Shown one piece after another: positions 26,954 to 35,909 of a stretch of 64,000 nt of DNA. The translations under genes were made by a program, and so were the position numbers. This DNA is from Morganella psychrotolerans. Lineage in GTDB: Bacteria > Pseudomonadota > Gammaproteobacteria > Enterobacterales > Enterobacteriaceae. The notes beneath the pieces were generated by a model. The model saw nothing but the letters and a program-made list of their open reading frames with translations, did no database searches and was not told where the DNA came from. The DNA is taken from the NCBI RefSeq assembly GCF_001676055.1, contig NZ_LZEX01000001.1:372001-436000 (forward strand). The letters run 5' to 3'. Each line of letters opens with the position of its first letter. The first letter of the stretch is position 1.

Positions 26954-28367
26954 CCTCTGCTTCCACCGCCTTCTCCGCAGCCTCTTGCACTTCACGCTCT
27001 GCCTGCTCACGTTCCATATGCTCCGCCAGCTCACGCTGCTTCACATTCCACACTGAGCCTTGTGGCATTTCTACGCGAACGTCCAGGCGGGTGTATTCCG
27101 GCAGGTCGCAGGGTTCGCCGTCCTGATAGAAAACACGGTCGCCGTCAGCAGTGATTTCTTTCAGGCGCCAGTTCTGGAATTTGTCCGGGAGGTGGGTGTG
27201 TTGCCGGTGGCAGGTTTCAATGATGATCCCGCCGTCTTCCAGTACGCGGTCAGCGACATAGACCAGCTCAAGACCGTTATTGTCTTTCGGTACTGAAATA
27301 CCGCCGTTTACACCCCATGCGCCATCTGAGTTATAGCCGAGGATGCCGGTAATATGGTACTGGCCAGTGTCAGTGCGATTAACTTCTGCACCTTCAGATT
27401 CGTCGTTGGTTTCAAAACTGCCGTTCGGGTGGACCCGGATAATTGGTGATGATTTTTTCAGAAAACCACTACCGTCAAATGCTACACTGGAGCCTATTAG
27501 TGCTATCTCCCCACCAAATTTCCCTCCATTAGACCCTGAATTTAAGAAATACAGGTAACCTTTTCCGTTATACCCTATGTACATCTGCCCCGTGTCACTG
27601 TTATTACTTCCCGGATACCCGAAATTAATCCCTTTAGCATAGGATATAGCTTGTGTGCCAGACCATGACCCGCGCACAGTCGTTCCCGGAGGGGCTGCAT
27701 ATACTTCACGCTGAGCGAAGAAAAAATTGTCTCCGACCCACGTTCTGTCGGCACCTATAACTGTACCTGCCGTTTCCGGCAATTGGTACGAAGTTGTATA
27801 CCCTGAGCCGGCTTCATTTGGTCGCGAATAAATTGTGATGACTCCGGCCTTCGTCCTGTACACGCGCCCCATGTTACCCGCAAAGTTGACCGACCCGTTT
27901 CCGGATGAATCTGTTGCACCGGTATTCACATGAGGTGAGTATTTTAGTACACCACTTAAAGCCTCATTCATCGCCTTAACACTATCCAGCGTCACTTTCT
28001 GCCCGTTTGGTAGCTCAACTTCTACTTTACCGGTGTCTGTCATCCATTGCTGCATTGCCTGGAGGAAATACACGATATAGCCCTGATTCGCTGACATGGT
28101 GCGGGCGGCGTCAGAAATGGTATCCGGCACTGTGGTGGCAATAGAATACTTAGCGCCGCTGCGCGCCACCGGGGCATTGAATGACAACGCTAGCTCTGTG
28201 TCGCTGTTCACTGCGCGGATCATCATATTTATCGGGTTAGTGCCGTTTTCAATGCTTACCATTTGCCCCGGCGCCACGCCGTGAATGTTCTTTTTCCACT
28301 GTGTTCCGGTGCCGGTGACAATCGGTGATCCGGCTTTTATGGCAATTGTGCCGTCTGTGTAAATCAT
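26949..28367 (-). CDS. Tail fibre protein
   Basis: 472 residues; starts MIYTDGTIAIKAGSPIVTGT, the common N-terminal baseplate-attachment type of siphophage tail fibres, followed by a Gly/Ser/Asn-rich repetitive shaft (150-340) and a C-terminal part with the HTHLPDKFQNWRLKEI segment seen in many enterobacterial prophage fibres, ending in a charged helix rich in Glu/Ala. Last gene of the late operon, the usual place for a receptor-binding fibre. AGGGGA ribosome site. Host receptor cannot be predicted. Confidence 0.85.
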   Translation of the reverse strand: MIYTDGTIAIKAGSPIVTGTGTQWKKNIHGVAPGQMVSIENGTNPINMMIRAVNSDTELALSFNAPVARSGAKYSIATTVPDTISDAARTMSANQGYIVYFLQAMQQWMTDTGKVEVELPNGQKVTLDSVKAMNEALSGVLKYSPHVNTGATDSSGNGSVNFAGNMGRVYRTKAGVITIYSRPNEAGSGYTTSYQLPETAGTVIGADRTWVGDNFFFAQREVYAAPPGTTVRGSWSGTQAISYAKGINFGYPGSNNSDTGQMYIGYNGKGYLYFLNSGSNGGKFGGEIALIGSSVAFDGSGFLKKSSPIIRVHPNGSFETNDESEGAEVNRTDTGQYHITGILGYNSDGAWGVNGGISVPKDNNGLELVYVADRVLEDGGIIIETCHRQHTHLPDKFQNWRLKEITADGDRVFYQDGEPCDLPEYTRLDVRVEMPQGSVWNVKQRELAEHMEREQAEREVQEAAEKAVEAEE

Positions 28368-28390
28368 GGGGTTCCCCTGAATTTTGGACG

Positions 28391-28412
28391 AAAAAAAACC
28401 GCCGGAGCGGTT
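28391..28412 (-). terminator. Terminator upstream of the tail fibre gene
   Basis: On the minus strand AACCGC - TCCG - GCGGTT followed by T8, between two late genes; the late transcript must be antiterminated or the fibre gene separately expressed. Confidence 0.8.
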
Positions 28413-28419
28413 GAGTTAT

Positions 28420-29088
28420 TTACTTCCAGCGCGGATAAGCATCCGGGGCATAAGCAACAATGCATCCGATATCATTCACATACGCACCTCCGCCACCCAA
28501 CCCGACAAGATTCGATGCCCGCGTCACATAACCATCTTTTGTTACACCAAACCCGAAAACAAAACCACCAAAGCTCATTTCGAATGATGTGGAAATATAA
28601 CTTAACACCATGCAGCCCGCATACCCGCTCCGGTAATCTAATGGTTTCTGTATATCCAATATCGTTCCGCCATAAGTTAAGTCTGATATAATTGTTTTTA
28701 TTCTTAATGGGAACTTACCTGATGAATAGAATAGTTTATTATCATCATTAAACATATTAACCTTTATTTTTGTATCTATGTCTGACGCTACAATCGGTCT
28801 ATAAATATAAATATTCACGGTATTCGTAGTTAAAAACCGCAAACTTTTATTATTCCACCCATGGCGAAGCATATTTGAACCAATTCCGTCCATCCTTGCA
28901 TCACGGTGAAAAACAATATATTTATCCCACATGGATGGATATAAAACGGCATAATCTCCACGAACAAAGTCATACATCCCGGGTTCTTTTATTCCGTCTT
29001 TACTCATGTCCAGTATTTTTTCTAAAACATAGGTAATTGAGGACAAAATTCCTAATTCAGCTCCATTTACTGATATAACAGGTTTCAT
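28420..29088 (-). CDS. Phage protein of unknown function downstream of J
   Basis: 222 residues, no signal peptide. Beta-rich with aromatic residues; C-terminal part is rich in glycine (VGLGGGGAYVND). Starts MKPVISVNGAELGILSS. Position between tail tip J and tail fibre suggests a tail-tip or host-range accessory, or a superinfection factor. Base composition is more AT-rich than neighbouring J and tail genes, which hints at separate acquisition. Not recognised by me. Confidence 0.7.
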   Translation of the reverse strand: MKPVISVNGAELGILSSITYVLEKILDMSKDGIKEPGMYDFVRGDYAVLYPSMWDKYIVFHRDARMDGIGSNMLRHGWNNKSLRFLTTNTVNIYIYRPIVASDIDTKIKVNMFNDDNKLFYSSGKFPLRIKTIISDLTYGGTILDIQKPLDYRSGYAGCMVLSYISTSFEMSFGGFVFGFGVTKDGYVTRASNLVGLGGGGAYVNDIGCIVAYAPDAYPRWK

Positions 29089-29090
29089 CG

Positions 29091-29414
29091 CTACTTCCCC
29101 ATCAGCTTAAATATATGAATAATAGGGATTGTGGCACTTGCCATTCCGCTGTCGTGTTCATATTTCCATGTCACCTTATTACCGGAAATATTTATATTTG
29201 TTACTGTCGGGTAGTTGCCCTGCATTTCTGATCTATGGGTAACTATTGGGACAGCTATTATTTTCTCGCCCCCTTTCAGATACCGGCTGTCGAATGTCAT
29301 GCTTGTTTTTGAAAAATCAACTTGTTCAGAGTGAATGACAAACGCAAGAGAATCTATAATATTATCTATTTCACCAGTATCATGATAGACATTAAAAACC
29401 GGATTTTTAGCCAT
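29091..29414 (-). CDS. Phage protein of unknown function downstream of J
   Basis: 107 residues with an AGGAAAT ribosome site; 2 bp before the next gene, so coupled with it. Beta-rich (VIHSEQVDFSKTSMTFDSRY). AT-rich like its neighbour. A tail accessory role is inferred only from position. Confidence 0.7.
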   Translation of the reverse strand: MAKNPVFNVYHDTGEIDNIIDSLAFVIHSEQVDFSKTSMTFDSRYLKGGEKIIAVPIVTHRSEMQGNYPTVTNINISGNKVTWKYEHDSGMASATIPIIHIFKLMGK

Positions 29415-29433
29415 ATAATTTCCTGTAATTTCA

Positions 29434-32400
29434 CTATTTTAATGCTATTTCAATTTTGAGATTCCCACGCTCATCCCGTAAATAAAGGCCGGTTCCATCA
29501 AATGTAAGCCCCCCGCCGGTTTCATTCGAGTTCATTTCAAATTTATTTTTTTTCGCATCAAGAATAAATCCTTGCTTACCCGGTACATAATTCTCAGACT
29601 GAATTTTGTCCATAACGATAAGGCTCTTTATCCAGGCTTCACTAATGAACGCCTCTTTAACAAAAAGCTTCCCGTCTTTCATATACATAAACAGGTCCAT
29701 CGACTTATTGACCGGGTTATAAAACGCAAACTGCTGTGCGCTGAAGCCGATAAGCGTTGTCACCTGTCCGTTTTTCAGCTCTGCGCCAATTACCATGCCT
29801 GCGGAATAATCGGTGCCCTGATAGTTGATCCTTACTTTCATATCGTGAATGACGGATGCCTGATTGGATTCCATATCCCACTTAGCGCGGATGGAATTTT
29901 CAGCCATGGCAAAGCTGCCGTCGGCAGTAACTTTAACCGCGTCGATTTTCTCAGCAAGTGCCGTTGTCTCAGTTACTGTGTAGTTGCGGACTTCAATGAT
30001 TTCTGCTTTCATCACGCCACTTTCGCGCTGCCAGTAATTCCATTGTCCGTAAGCGTTGTTGGCGTTGTTGATGATGGCTTCGAAATTGTCATCTGCCTGA
30101 GACTGCAGGTCTTTGATGATGGCTGAATCACCCAGCCCGGCGGCAACTTCATCAATAATGGTTGAGGCGTCAAACTCCGCCACGCCGCGCACAAACTCGG
30201 TCCATGGTGACTGATTACCGGTTTTGTCCACCAGCCGCGCGCGGAAATAAAATGCGGTACCGGCGGCAAGCCCTGCGAGTTCGTGAGAGCGGGACGGGTA
30301 CGGCACGTCTGCCAGCAGTAACAGATTTTCGCCGTCATTGGTTTTGCTGTACTGAATTTCGGTTTTCAGGGTGTCCTCTGTGAACTGCCCGAATTCCCAG
30401 TTCAGTTTGATGCCAAAAACCAGTGTGGATGCACGGAAATTAAGTGGCACCGGCGGATCCCCGACTTTGCCGGTCAGCCGGGTTTCCTCTGAATACCCCC
30501 ATCCGCTGGATATCTCAGCCGCATTAATTGCCCGGACGCGCACCAGATAGCGCCCTGAATACACGCCCTGCACTTCAAATGATGTCGTTGAGTTACGTAA
30601 TACGTTTATCCAGTTGCCATCGTCACGCCGCCACTGCGCTTCATAGGCGATGGCGTTATCTGCCGGTTGCCAGGTTGCCCGCATGGTTTCCACGCTGATC
30701 CCCTGCCGGATGACAGAGTAAGAATCAATAATGATGTCTTTCGGCGGGAACTGGTTGCCGGGAGGGATCACGCTTATCGGGCGCTCGTCGAGTACCGCGC
30801 CGGTATCAATCCGGTCGTATTTATCAGGATCGTGCGCGGTGGCCGAGATAGTAAATGTGCCGTCGTCATTCTCTGTCACGCTGATAACGCGGTATTGCTG
30901 AGCGTACAGCTCGTCAGATTCAACCACCCACACGCATTCCGCCTCAGGCACTTCACTGTACGCGGTGGTCACCGTAATAACGTTATCAGTGACCATCTGA
31001 ATAGTGCGGGCCTGAGACTTACCGGACGGCAGGTTGAGCATCAGCCGATCCCCCGCTGCAGCATCTGCTTTGCGGTCGAGGGTGATACTCCGCCCGTCTG
31101 CGGCACTGACGCGTCCGCCGGTTACTTTTCCGGACACCCGTTCATCAGCAACTGCAATGATGTACCCCGGCTGCGGGATATTGCCGTCCATGCCGACACT
31201 GAAGGTCACCATGCGATCTTTATTATTGGTCAGAATACCCCATCGGCCCTTACGGTTGGCTTCTGATTGCCGGCTGCAACCAATGGCGGTCATTTCCAGC
31301 TGATTAAAGCCGAACCGGGATACCAGCTCTGTTTCAAATACCGGCTCCATGGCATCCGAATAACCATTGAGCGGGTCGGAATACGATACCAGCGCAGAGG
31401 AATAACGGGCTTTGCTGCTGCTCCCGGAGTATCCGAAATTACCGTCAATGACATTAGCTTTTGTATAGCTGTAGTCGATATCGCGCGGCATATCCGCCAG
31501 GGTGACAATCTGATTACCGCCCCAGTAGGTCATGCCCCGGAAGATAGCGGCAAAGTCCCGCAGTACGGTGTATGCCTCGTTTCTGTCCTGCACGTAGACA
31601 TCACACACATAGCGCGGCTCGGTACCGCTGCCGCCCCTGCCGTCCGGCACCAGCTGGTCGCAGTATTGTGCAACGCGGTACAGCTCCCATTTGTCGATAT
31701 TCTGCATTTTGATGCGGTCGCCAAGACCAAAGCGATCAGAAACGACGATGTCGTAAAATATCCAGGCGGGGTTATTGGTCCACGCCCATTTAAACGAGCC
31801 GTCCCACGTTCCGGCGTAGGTACGGTGCTCCGGATCGTAATTCGATGGCACCCGGATAACGCGCATCTTCGGTTCACAGGTGATCTGCGGAATGCTGCCG
31901 TTAAACTGTTTTGAGTCAAACTCGATGTAGAGCAATGCGGTATGAGGATAAGTCAGTTTGGCGTCAATCACTTCGGTGTAGCTTTGCAGCACTATCGCGT
32001 CACCGATTTTGGCACTGTTCGCATCCGGGGTGATTTTACGGACACGCAGCGTCCATGATGTGGCGGACTGAGGCAATTCAATACGGTGGGTGCGCTCATA
32101 GCCTGAGGTAGTTTTACCTTTGGCGCTGCCGTCCACCGCCGTTTTCCAGCTCCCGCCGTCTGTTTGCAGATCAATAGCGTATTTTACTTCGTTGCCGGTC
32201 ATGTCGCCGTTATCTTCCTGACGGAACAGTGACGGCCATTTCAGACGGACGCGGATAGCGGATAACTGCGGATTGGTGAATGCGCGGATCCACGGGGTGT
32301 TACTCTGAATAACGGTACCGACATTAATTTCATTCTCAGCAGACGGCATGCCGGGGATGTAGGTTTGCGCCTGAGTGCCGGGGCGGTATTCCCATACCAC

Positions 32401-32607
32401 GCCGCTGAAGTTCTCCGAGCCGTCATCGTTCAGCAGCGGCGTACCATCAAGAAAGATATTTTTCCCGGTCAGATCACCGGCAAATTCTCCCTCACCGAGC
32501 GCCAGAAGTAACTTTGCTTTTGCTGTGGATTGTAAGTCGTCCGGCTGTTCTACAGGCGTGCGCGGGCTGCTGTCGCCACCTTTGCGACCGGTGATTGAGT
32601 TCATCAT
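29434..32607 (-). CDS. Tail tip / host specificity protein J
   Basis: 1057 residues. Typical central tail-tip protein of lambda-like phages: N-terminal domain beginning MMNSITGRKGGDSSPRTPVEQPDDLQS, with the conserved IFYDIVVSDRFGLGDRI region (about 275-295), fibronectin type III-like repeats between about 640 and 810 (GRYLVRVRAINAAEISSGWG), a coiled region, and a C-terminal receptor-binding part. The C-terminal third is usually the host-range determinant. Lies directly after I, as in lambda. Confidence 0.93.
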   Translation of the reverse strand: MMNSITGRKGGDSSPRTPVEQPDDLQSTAKAKLLLALGEGEFAGDLTGKNIFLDGTPLLNDDGSENFSGVVWEYRPGTQAQTYIPGMPSAENEINVGTVIQSNTPWIRAFTNPQLSAIRVRLKWPSLFRQEDNGDMTGNEVKYAIDLQTDGGSWKTAVDGSAKGKTTSGYERTHRIELPQSATSWTLRVRKITPDANSAKIGDAIVLQSYTEVIDAKLTYPHTALLYIEFDSKQFNGSIPQITCEPKMRVIRVPSNYDPEHRTYAGTWDGSFKWAWTNNPAWIFYDIVVSDRFGLGDRIKMQNIDKWELYRVAQYCDQLVPDGRGGSGTEPRYVCDVYVQDRNEAYTVLRDFAAIFRGMTYWGGNQIVTLADMPRDIDYSYTKANVIDGNFGYSGSSSKARYSSALVSYSDPLNGYSDAMEPVFETELVSRFGFNQLEMTAIGCSRQSEANRKGRWGILTNNKDRMVTFSVGMDGNIPQPGYIIAVADERVSGKVTGGRVSAADGRSITLDRKADAAAGDRLMLNLPSGKSQARTIQMVTDNVITVTTAYSEVPEAECVWVVESDELYAQQYRVISVTENDDGTFTISATAHDPDKYDRIDTGAVLDERPISVIPPGNQFPPKDIIIDSYSVIRQGISVETMRATWQPADNAIAYEAQWRRDDGNWINVLRNSTTSFEVQGVYSGRYLVRVRAINAAEISSGWGYSEETRLTGKVGDPPVPLNFRASTLVFGIKLNWEFGQFTEDTLKTEIQYSKTNDGENLLLLADVPYPSRSHELAGLAAGTAFYFRARLVDKTGNQSPWTEFVRGVAEFDASTIIDEVAAGLGDSAIIKDLQSQADDNFEAIINNANNAYGQWNYWQRESGVMKAEIIEVRNYTVTETTALAEKIDAVKVTADGSFAMAENSIRAKWDMESNQASVIHDMKVRINYQGTDYSAGMVIGAELKNGQVTTLIGFSAQQFAFYNPVNKSMDLFMYMKDGKLFVKEAFISEAWIKSLIVMDKIQSENYVPGKQGFILDAKKNKFEMNSNETGGGLTFDGTGLYLRDERGNLKIEIALK

Positions 32608-32637
32608 GAGATTTCCTGATAAAAGCTGAGAGAGGGT

Positions 32638-33228
32638 TTACTGCTGATCTTCGACGTAGATACCGGCTGAAATAATAGCACCACCGATGCGGCGTTTGCC
32701 GTAGCCGATGGGTACAGGGTAGCCCTGTGAAACGGTGTTAGTCGGGGATCCGAATGCGTATGAGGGTTTGTTTTCGCCCTGGTCTTTCATGGCGAGTCCG
32801 CCGGGCTGCGGGGATAGCATTTGGATTACGCCACCGAGTGCCATTGCTGCACCCATTTGCATCATTGGGACACCTATTGCCCCTCCTCCGAAATAGGTAA
32901 CAACGGCTCCGACCGCCACAAGAACCGCACCGAATATAGTTTGAAGTACACCAGCCTTTTTACTGCCAATAATGACAGGTACGATACGAACAACCTCATC
33001 GGTTACCGGTAGCCCAAGATCATCAACGCCAATATTTTTCTTTCCGCGAAATACCGCGTAAGTCAGCCCCCGCGCCTTACTTGTATTTAAAAATTGCTCA
33101 AATCCCGGGATTGTGCAACATAGTGCGCGGATAGATTCTGATGTTGTACTGATCAGTCTTTGATGTACTTTGCCAAACGTTTTACCAAGCACAGCACCGA
33201 GCTCTATTTTTGTCATGACTTCAGTCAT
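32638..33228 (-). CDS. Tail assembly protein I
   Basis: 196 residues; lambda I family with a hydrophobic Gly/Ala-rich middle (TIFGAVLVAVGAVVTYFGGG, about 97-116) and the C-terminal NTVSQGYPVPIGYGKRRIGG signature. GGAG ribosome site. Acts in assembly of the tail tip complex with J, K and L. Confidence 0.88.
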   Translation of the reverse strand: MTEVMTKIELGAVLGKTFGKVHQRLISTTSESIRALCCTIPGFEQFLNTSKARGLTYAVFRGKKNIGVDDLGLPVTDEVVRIVPVIIGSKKAGVLQTIFGAVLVAVGAVVTYFGGGAIGVPMMQMGAAMALGGVIQMLSPQPGGLAMKDQGENKPSYAFGSPTNTVSQGYPVPIGYGKRRIGGAIISAGIYVEDQQ

Positions 33229-33238
33229 ACTTACTCCA

Positions 33239-33265
33239 TTAAAAAACCCGCCGGAGCGGGTTTGG
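33239..33265 (-). terminator. Terminator after the lipoprotein moron
   Basis: Minus strand AAACCCGC - TCCG - GCGGGTTT followed by T-tract. Confidence 0.82.
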
Positions 33266-33284
33266 TTTTTATATTAAAATTAAT

Positions 33285-33707
33285 TTAACGGGAAAGTGTG
33301 GTCGGCTTGATATCCATGTTTCCATTTTGATCCGTGAATATCCGATAATATTTATTATCACCTGAATTTATATTAAATTCACGCTCCTGACGCGCCGCTC
33401 CCGATGAACAAAGTCCGCGTCCTTCCAGTGAAGCGCCGAGAATATGCTCACCTTCTTTTACATTAAAAGTGGTTTTTTCTGACGGATCTAATTTTGCCGC
33501 ACGCTCACCATCAATGAATACCGTGGCAAAACACCCGCCACCGACCATGCCTGAATCACGAATGACAGTTACAGAGCCTGTATTTTCACTTTTTGCATCA
33601 GAGGTAAAAACTCTGTCTTTAGGGGCGACCCTGGCTAAGTCAGGATTCACCGCTGAGGTGGCACACCCAGCCAGAGTAAACACAGTAATAAGTAGTAATT
33701 TTTTCAT
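33285..33707 (-). CDS. Prophage-encoded lipoprotein (moron)
   Basis: 140 residues; lipoprotein signal peptide MKKLLLITVFTLAGCATS with lipobox TLAGC (Cys15). The mature part is beta-rich with several cysteines (GGGCFATVFIDG, GRGLCSSGAAR). It interrupts the lambda order K-I and has its own terminator, the hallmark of a moron. Related lipoproteins occur between K and I in many lambdoid prophages; outer-membrane location and a role in lysogen surface properties or superinfection exclusion are inference. Confidence 0.8.
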   Translation of the reverse strand: MKKLLLITVFTLAGCATSAVNPDLARVAPKDRVFTSDAKSENTGSVTVIRDSGMVGGGCFATVFIDGERAAKLDPSEKTTFNVKEGEHILGASLEGRGLCSSGAARQEREFNINSGDNKYYRIFTDQNGNMDIKPTTLSR

Positions 33708-33752
33708 TCCGGGAACCCATTAAAAAATAAAGATAAGGGTAACCACGGCAAG

Positions 33753-34461
33753 TCAGTTTGTCATGAATATTTTATGTCTCAGTATCATAACTGTGCGGTC
33801 GCGCCAGTACCCGCCATAGGGAACACGCTGACTGAGGTGTCCGTATAAATGATGCAGGAGCATATTATCCGCGAGGAGGATGCCTGCATGATTAGCGACT
33901 GTTGCCTGTACCTGCATCACGATAACATCGCCGGGCTGTGGATCTTCAACCTGAATAAAGCCCGCTGTCTGCCAGTTATCGGCATAGCGGTTTTCGCCCT
34001 GCTCCCACCAGCAGTAATCTGCACGGTAATCCGGTAACTGAATGCTATGCTCCTGCCGGTAATAATCCATCACCAGCCCGTAGCAGTCAGTAAAACCGAG
34101 AACGAACGGTCGCCCCACCAGCGGAAGGTCTCCGCGTGGCTGAATGGTCCGGATATCACCTTCCGGCCAACTGACGATATACCACGGAACCCCGAGCGCA
34201 TCACACTGTGATTTATCCAGTTCAGAGGGCTGAGTGGTGGCATCCGGATGACTGTGAACAATACCAGTCACCGTTCCCCAGTCTTCGGCGGCGGCGTAGT
34301 CTTCCGGCGATAAGATAAAGTGATTTTCCGGCTCACCGGCGATATTGCGGCACGGGAAATATTTTATAACGCGAGATTTTTGGACGATCACCCCGCAGCA
34401 TTCACGGGGGTATTCCTGTTCGGCGTGGCTTAATATTTTTTTTTATTAAAACATCACGCAT
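33753..34461 (-). pseudogene. Tail assembly protein K (JAMM + NlpC/P60), frame interrupted at an A9 run
   Basis: From GTG 34391 an open frame of 212 residues shows the lambda K-like JAMM motif HSHPDATTQPSELD and an NlpC/P60 part (LGFTDCYGLVMDYYR, ANHAGILLADNMLLHH). Homology continues upstream: HAEQEYPRECCGVIVQKSR matches the K family start, and a start ATG at 34461 (MRDVLIKK) would join it only if the A9 run at 34436-34444 were A8. As written the true N-terminus, including the glutamate of the JAMM site, is out of frame. K cleaves or remodels peptidoglycan and participates in tail tip assembly. Transcriptional slippage on A9, mutation or a base-call error could each explain this. Confidence 0.82.
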
Positions 34462-34552
34462 TATTATTTATCCTTATTTTTTATCTAACTCACCATCAAT
34501 GATTGACAACTTATTTTCTAAATATTTTTTAAATTCTGAAAGATTTTTAAGA

Positions 34553-34771
34553 TCACACTCCGCGTTTTTTCACATATCCTTCTGTGAATTTCTTTCCTTT
34601 CACTCTAAGTTCATCGACAGTTAAAACTGGTTCATTTTTGGCTTTTTTGCTGAGTTCTGTAACTTCATCCAGGCTATATACACGGCAGTCTTCATACCAG
34701 TATCTATTTTCATCTGCTACTGCGCTTGATAGAAATAAAAATGGTAATAATAACGTTATATATTGCTTCAT
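34553..34771 (-). CDS. Small exported protein (moron)
   Basis: 72 residues with a clear Sec signal peptide (MKQYITLLLPFLFLSSAVA, cleavage before DENR) and a basic C-terminus; AGGTGA ribosome site. Two cysteine-poor, charged mature region of about 53 residues. It is inserted between K and L, outside the lambda tail gene set. Periplasmic location inferred; function unknown. Confidence 0.65.
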   Translation of the reverse strand: MKQYITLLLPFLFLSSAVADENRYWYEDCRVYSLDEVTELSKKAKNEPVLTVDELRVKGKKFTEGYVKKRGV

Positions 34772-34818
34772 GATCTCACCTCAATAATAGATTTAAGGTG
34801 AACATTATCAGAATGAAT

Positions 34819-35577
34819 TTACTTGCGCAGTAACGATGTTCCCGGAAAGCCACCGAACGGGATCGGGTTGTTTTTACCAAAGCGCAGGAAGCAGCCGGTG
34901 TTCAGCATACCGCTGCACTGATCCTTTGCGGGGTCATCAACCGGGTTTCCATGTTTATCAAACCAGCCGTTCTGCCCGGCGTAATCACAACCGTCACCGG
35001 ATTTATATTTTCCGCGAATGCACCAGGTACACATGGAATGTAACTGGCGGGTCGGGATCAGAACACCCTGTAAATTCATCGGGCTGGCTAATTCAAACTC
35101 AACGATTTCACCGGTTTCCGAGGGTTTACTGTCAATATAGAAAACAGATACCCGCTCCTGTGTCGGATCCGCTGTTGGGTTACCTTTCGGGAAATTGGCG
35201 GCATCGAGATAATGCACCAGCGTGTTGTGTATCGTAACTTTCGCTTTCAGCATATCGTCATAGGCAAGACACAGCGCCGTGATCGACCCGTCCAGATTGG
35301 CAACGGATAATTTCGGCTGCGCGCCGGAGCCGGTTGTTGATGCTTCCAGCCCTTCAATATGCACCGGCCACGCCCGGTATTCTTCATCCTGCCACCATAC
35401 AGATTTAGCCGGCAGCTTTTCAGCATCACCACCAGCCGCCACAATTTCAGCTTCGGTGTGCGGTAAGTTATAGGCATGAAAGCGCAGAATATCCGGCGCA
35501 CCGAACGCTGAGCCGTCAACCTCAAACAACCGGACAGCACTGCCCGGCTCCAGCTTTTGATAATCTGATGTGATCAT
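34819..35577 (-). CDS. Minor tail protein L
   Basis: 252 residues; lambda L family. C-terminal cysteines CTWC, GDGCDYAG, DQCSG and NTGCFLRFG form the set that in lambda binds a [4Fe-4S] cluster. Overlaps M by 4 bp (ATGA). Structural component of the tail tip. Confidence 0.92.
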   Translation of the reverse strand: MITSDYQKLEPGSAVRLFEVDGSAFGAPDILRFHAYNLPHTEAEIVAAGGDAEKLPAKSVWWQDEEYRAWPVHIEGLEASTTGSGAQPKLSVANLDGSITALCLAYDDMLKAKVTIHNTLVHYLDAANFPKGNPTADPTQERVSVFYIDSKPSETGEIVEFELASPMNLQGVLIPTRQLHSMCTWCIRGKYKSGDGCDYAGQNGWFDKHGNPVDDPAKDQCSGMLNTGCFLRFGKNNPIPFGGFPGTSLLRK

Positions 35578-35909
35578 GGTTTGAATGCCTGGGTAAAGGT
35601 GAGGGAAAGAGAGTAATTATTGCCGCCCAGCGGGGTCAGCTTCGGGTCTTCGCAGCGGTATAAACCGAGTTGCTCCAGTGGTGGTCGCCACTGAAACGCG
35701 CGGATCCCGCCGTGATTGTCGATAAAGTCACGGATAGGCAGGATGTAATCTTCCGTACCGGTAAAGTTCAGCGACCATTTCTGGCTTCGGGCATTGATGC
35801 CGTCACCGCTGACCTGCTCATACCCGTCACCGAATTTCGCTTTACGGGTTTTGAATAAAATATCGCCCTGCGGATTAAGGCGCGGGCTCCAGGTGAATGT
35901 TTCGATCAT
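35574..35909 (-). CDS. Minor tail protein M
   Basis: 111 residues, typical of the lambda M / distal tail family (IETFTWSPR at the start, FRWRPP-like FQWRPPLEQLGLYRCED near the end). Overlaps both neighbours by 4 bp. Confidence 0.92.
   Translation of the reverse strand: MIETFTWSPRLNPQGDILFKTRKAKFGDGYEQVSGDGINARSQKWSLNFTGTEDYILPIRDFIDNHGGIRAFQWRPPLEQLGLYRCEDPKLTPLGGNNYSLSLTFTQAFKP

Noticed and set aside
30667-31914. Two long plus-strand frames opposite the J gene
   Set aside because: Mirror frames of a conserved coding region, low-complexity His/Arg/Val composition, no start signals.
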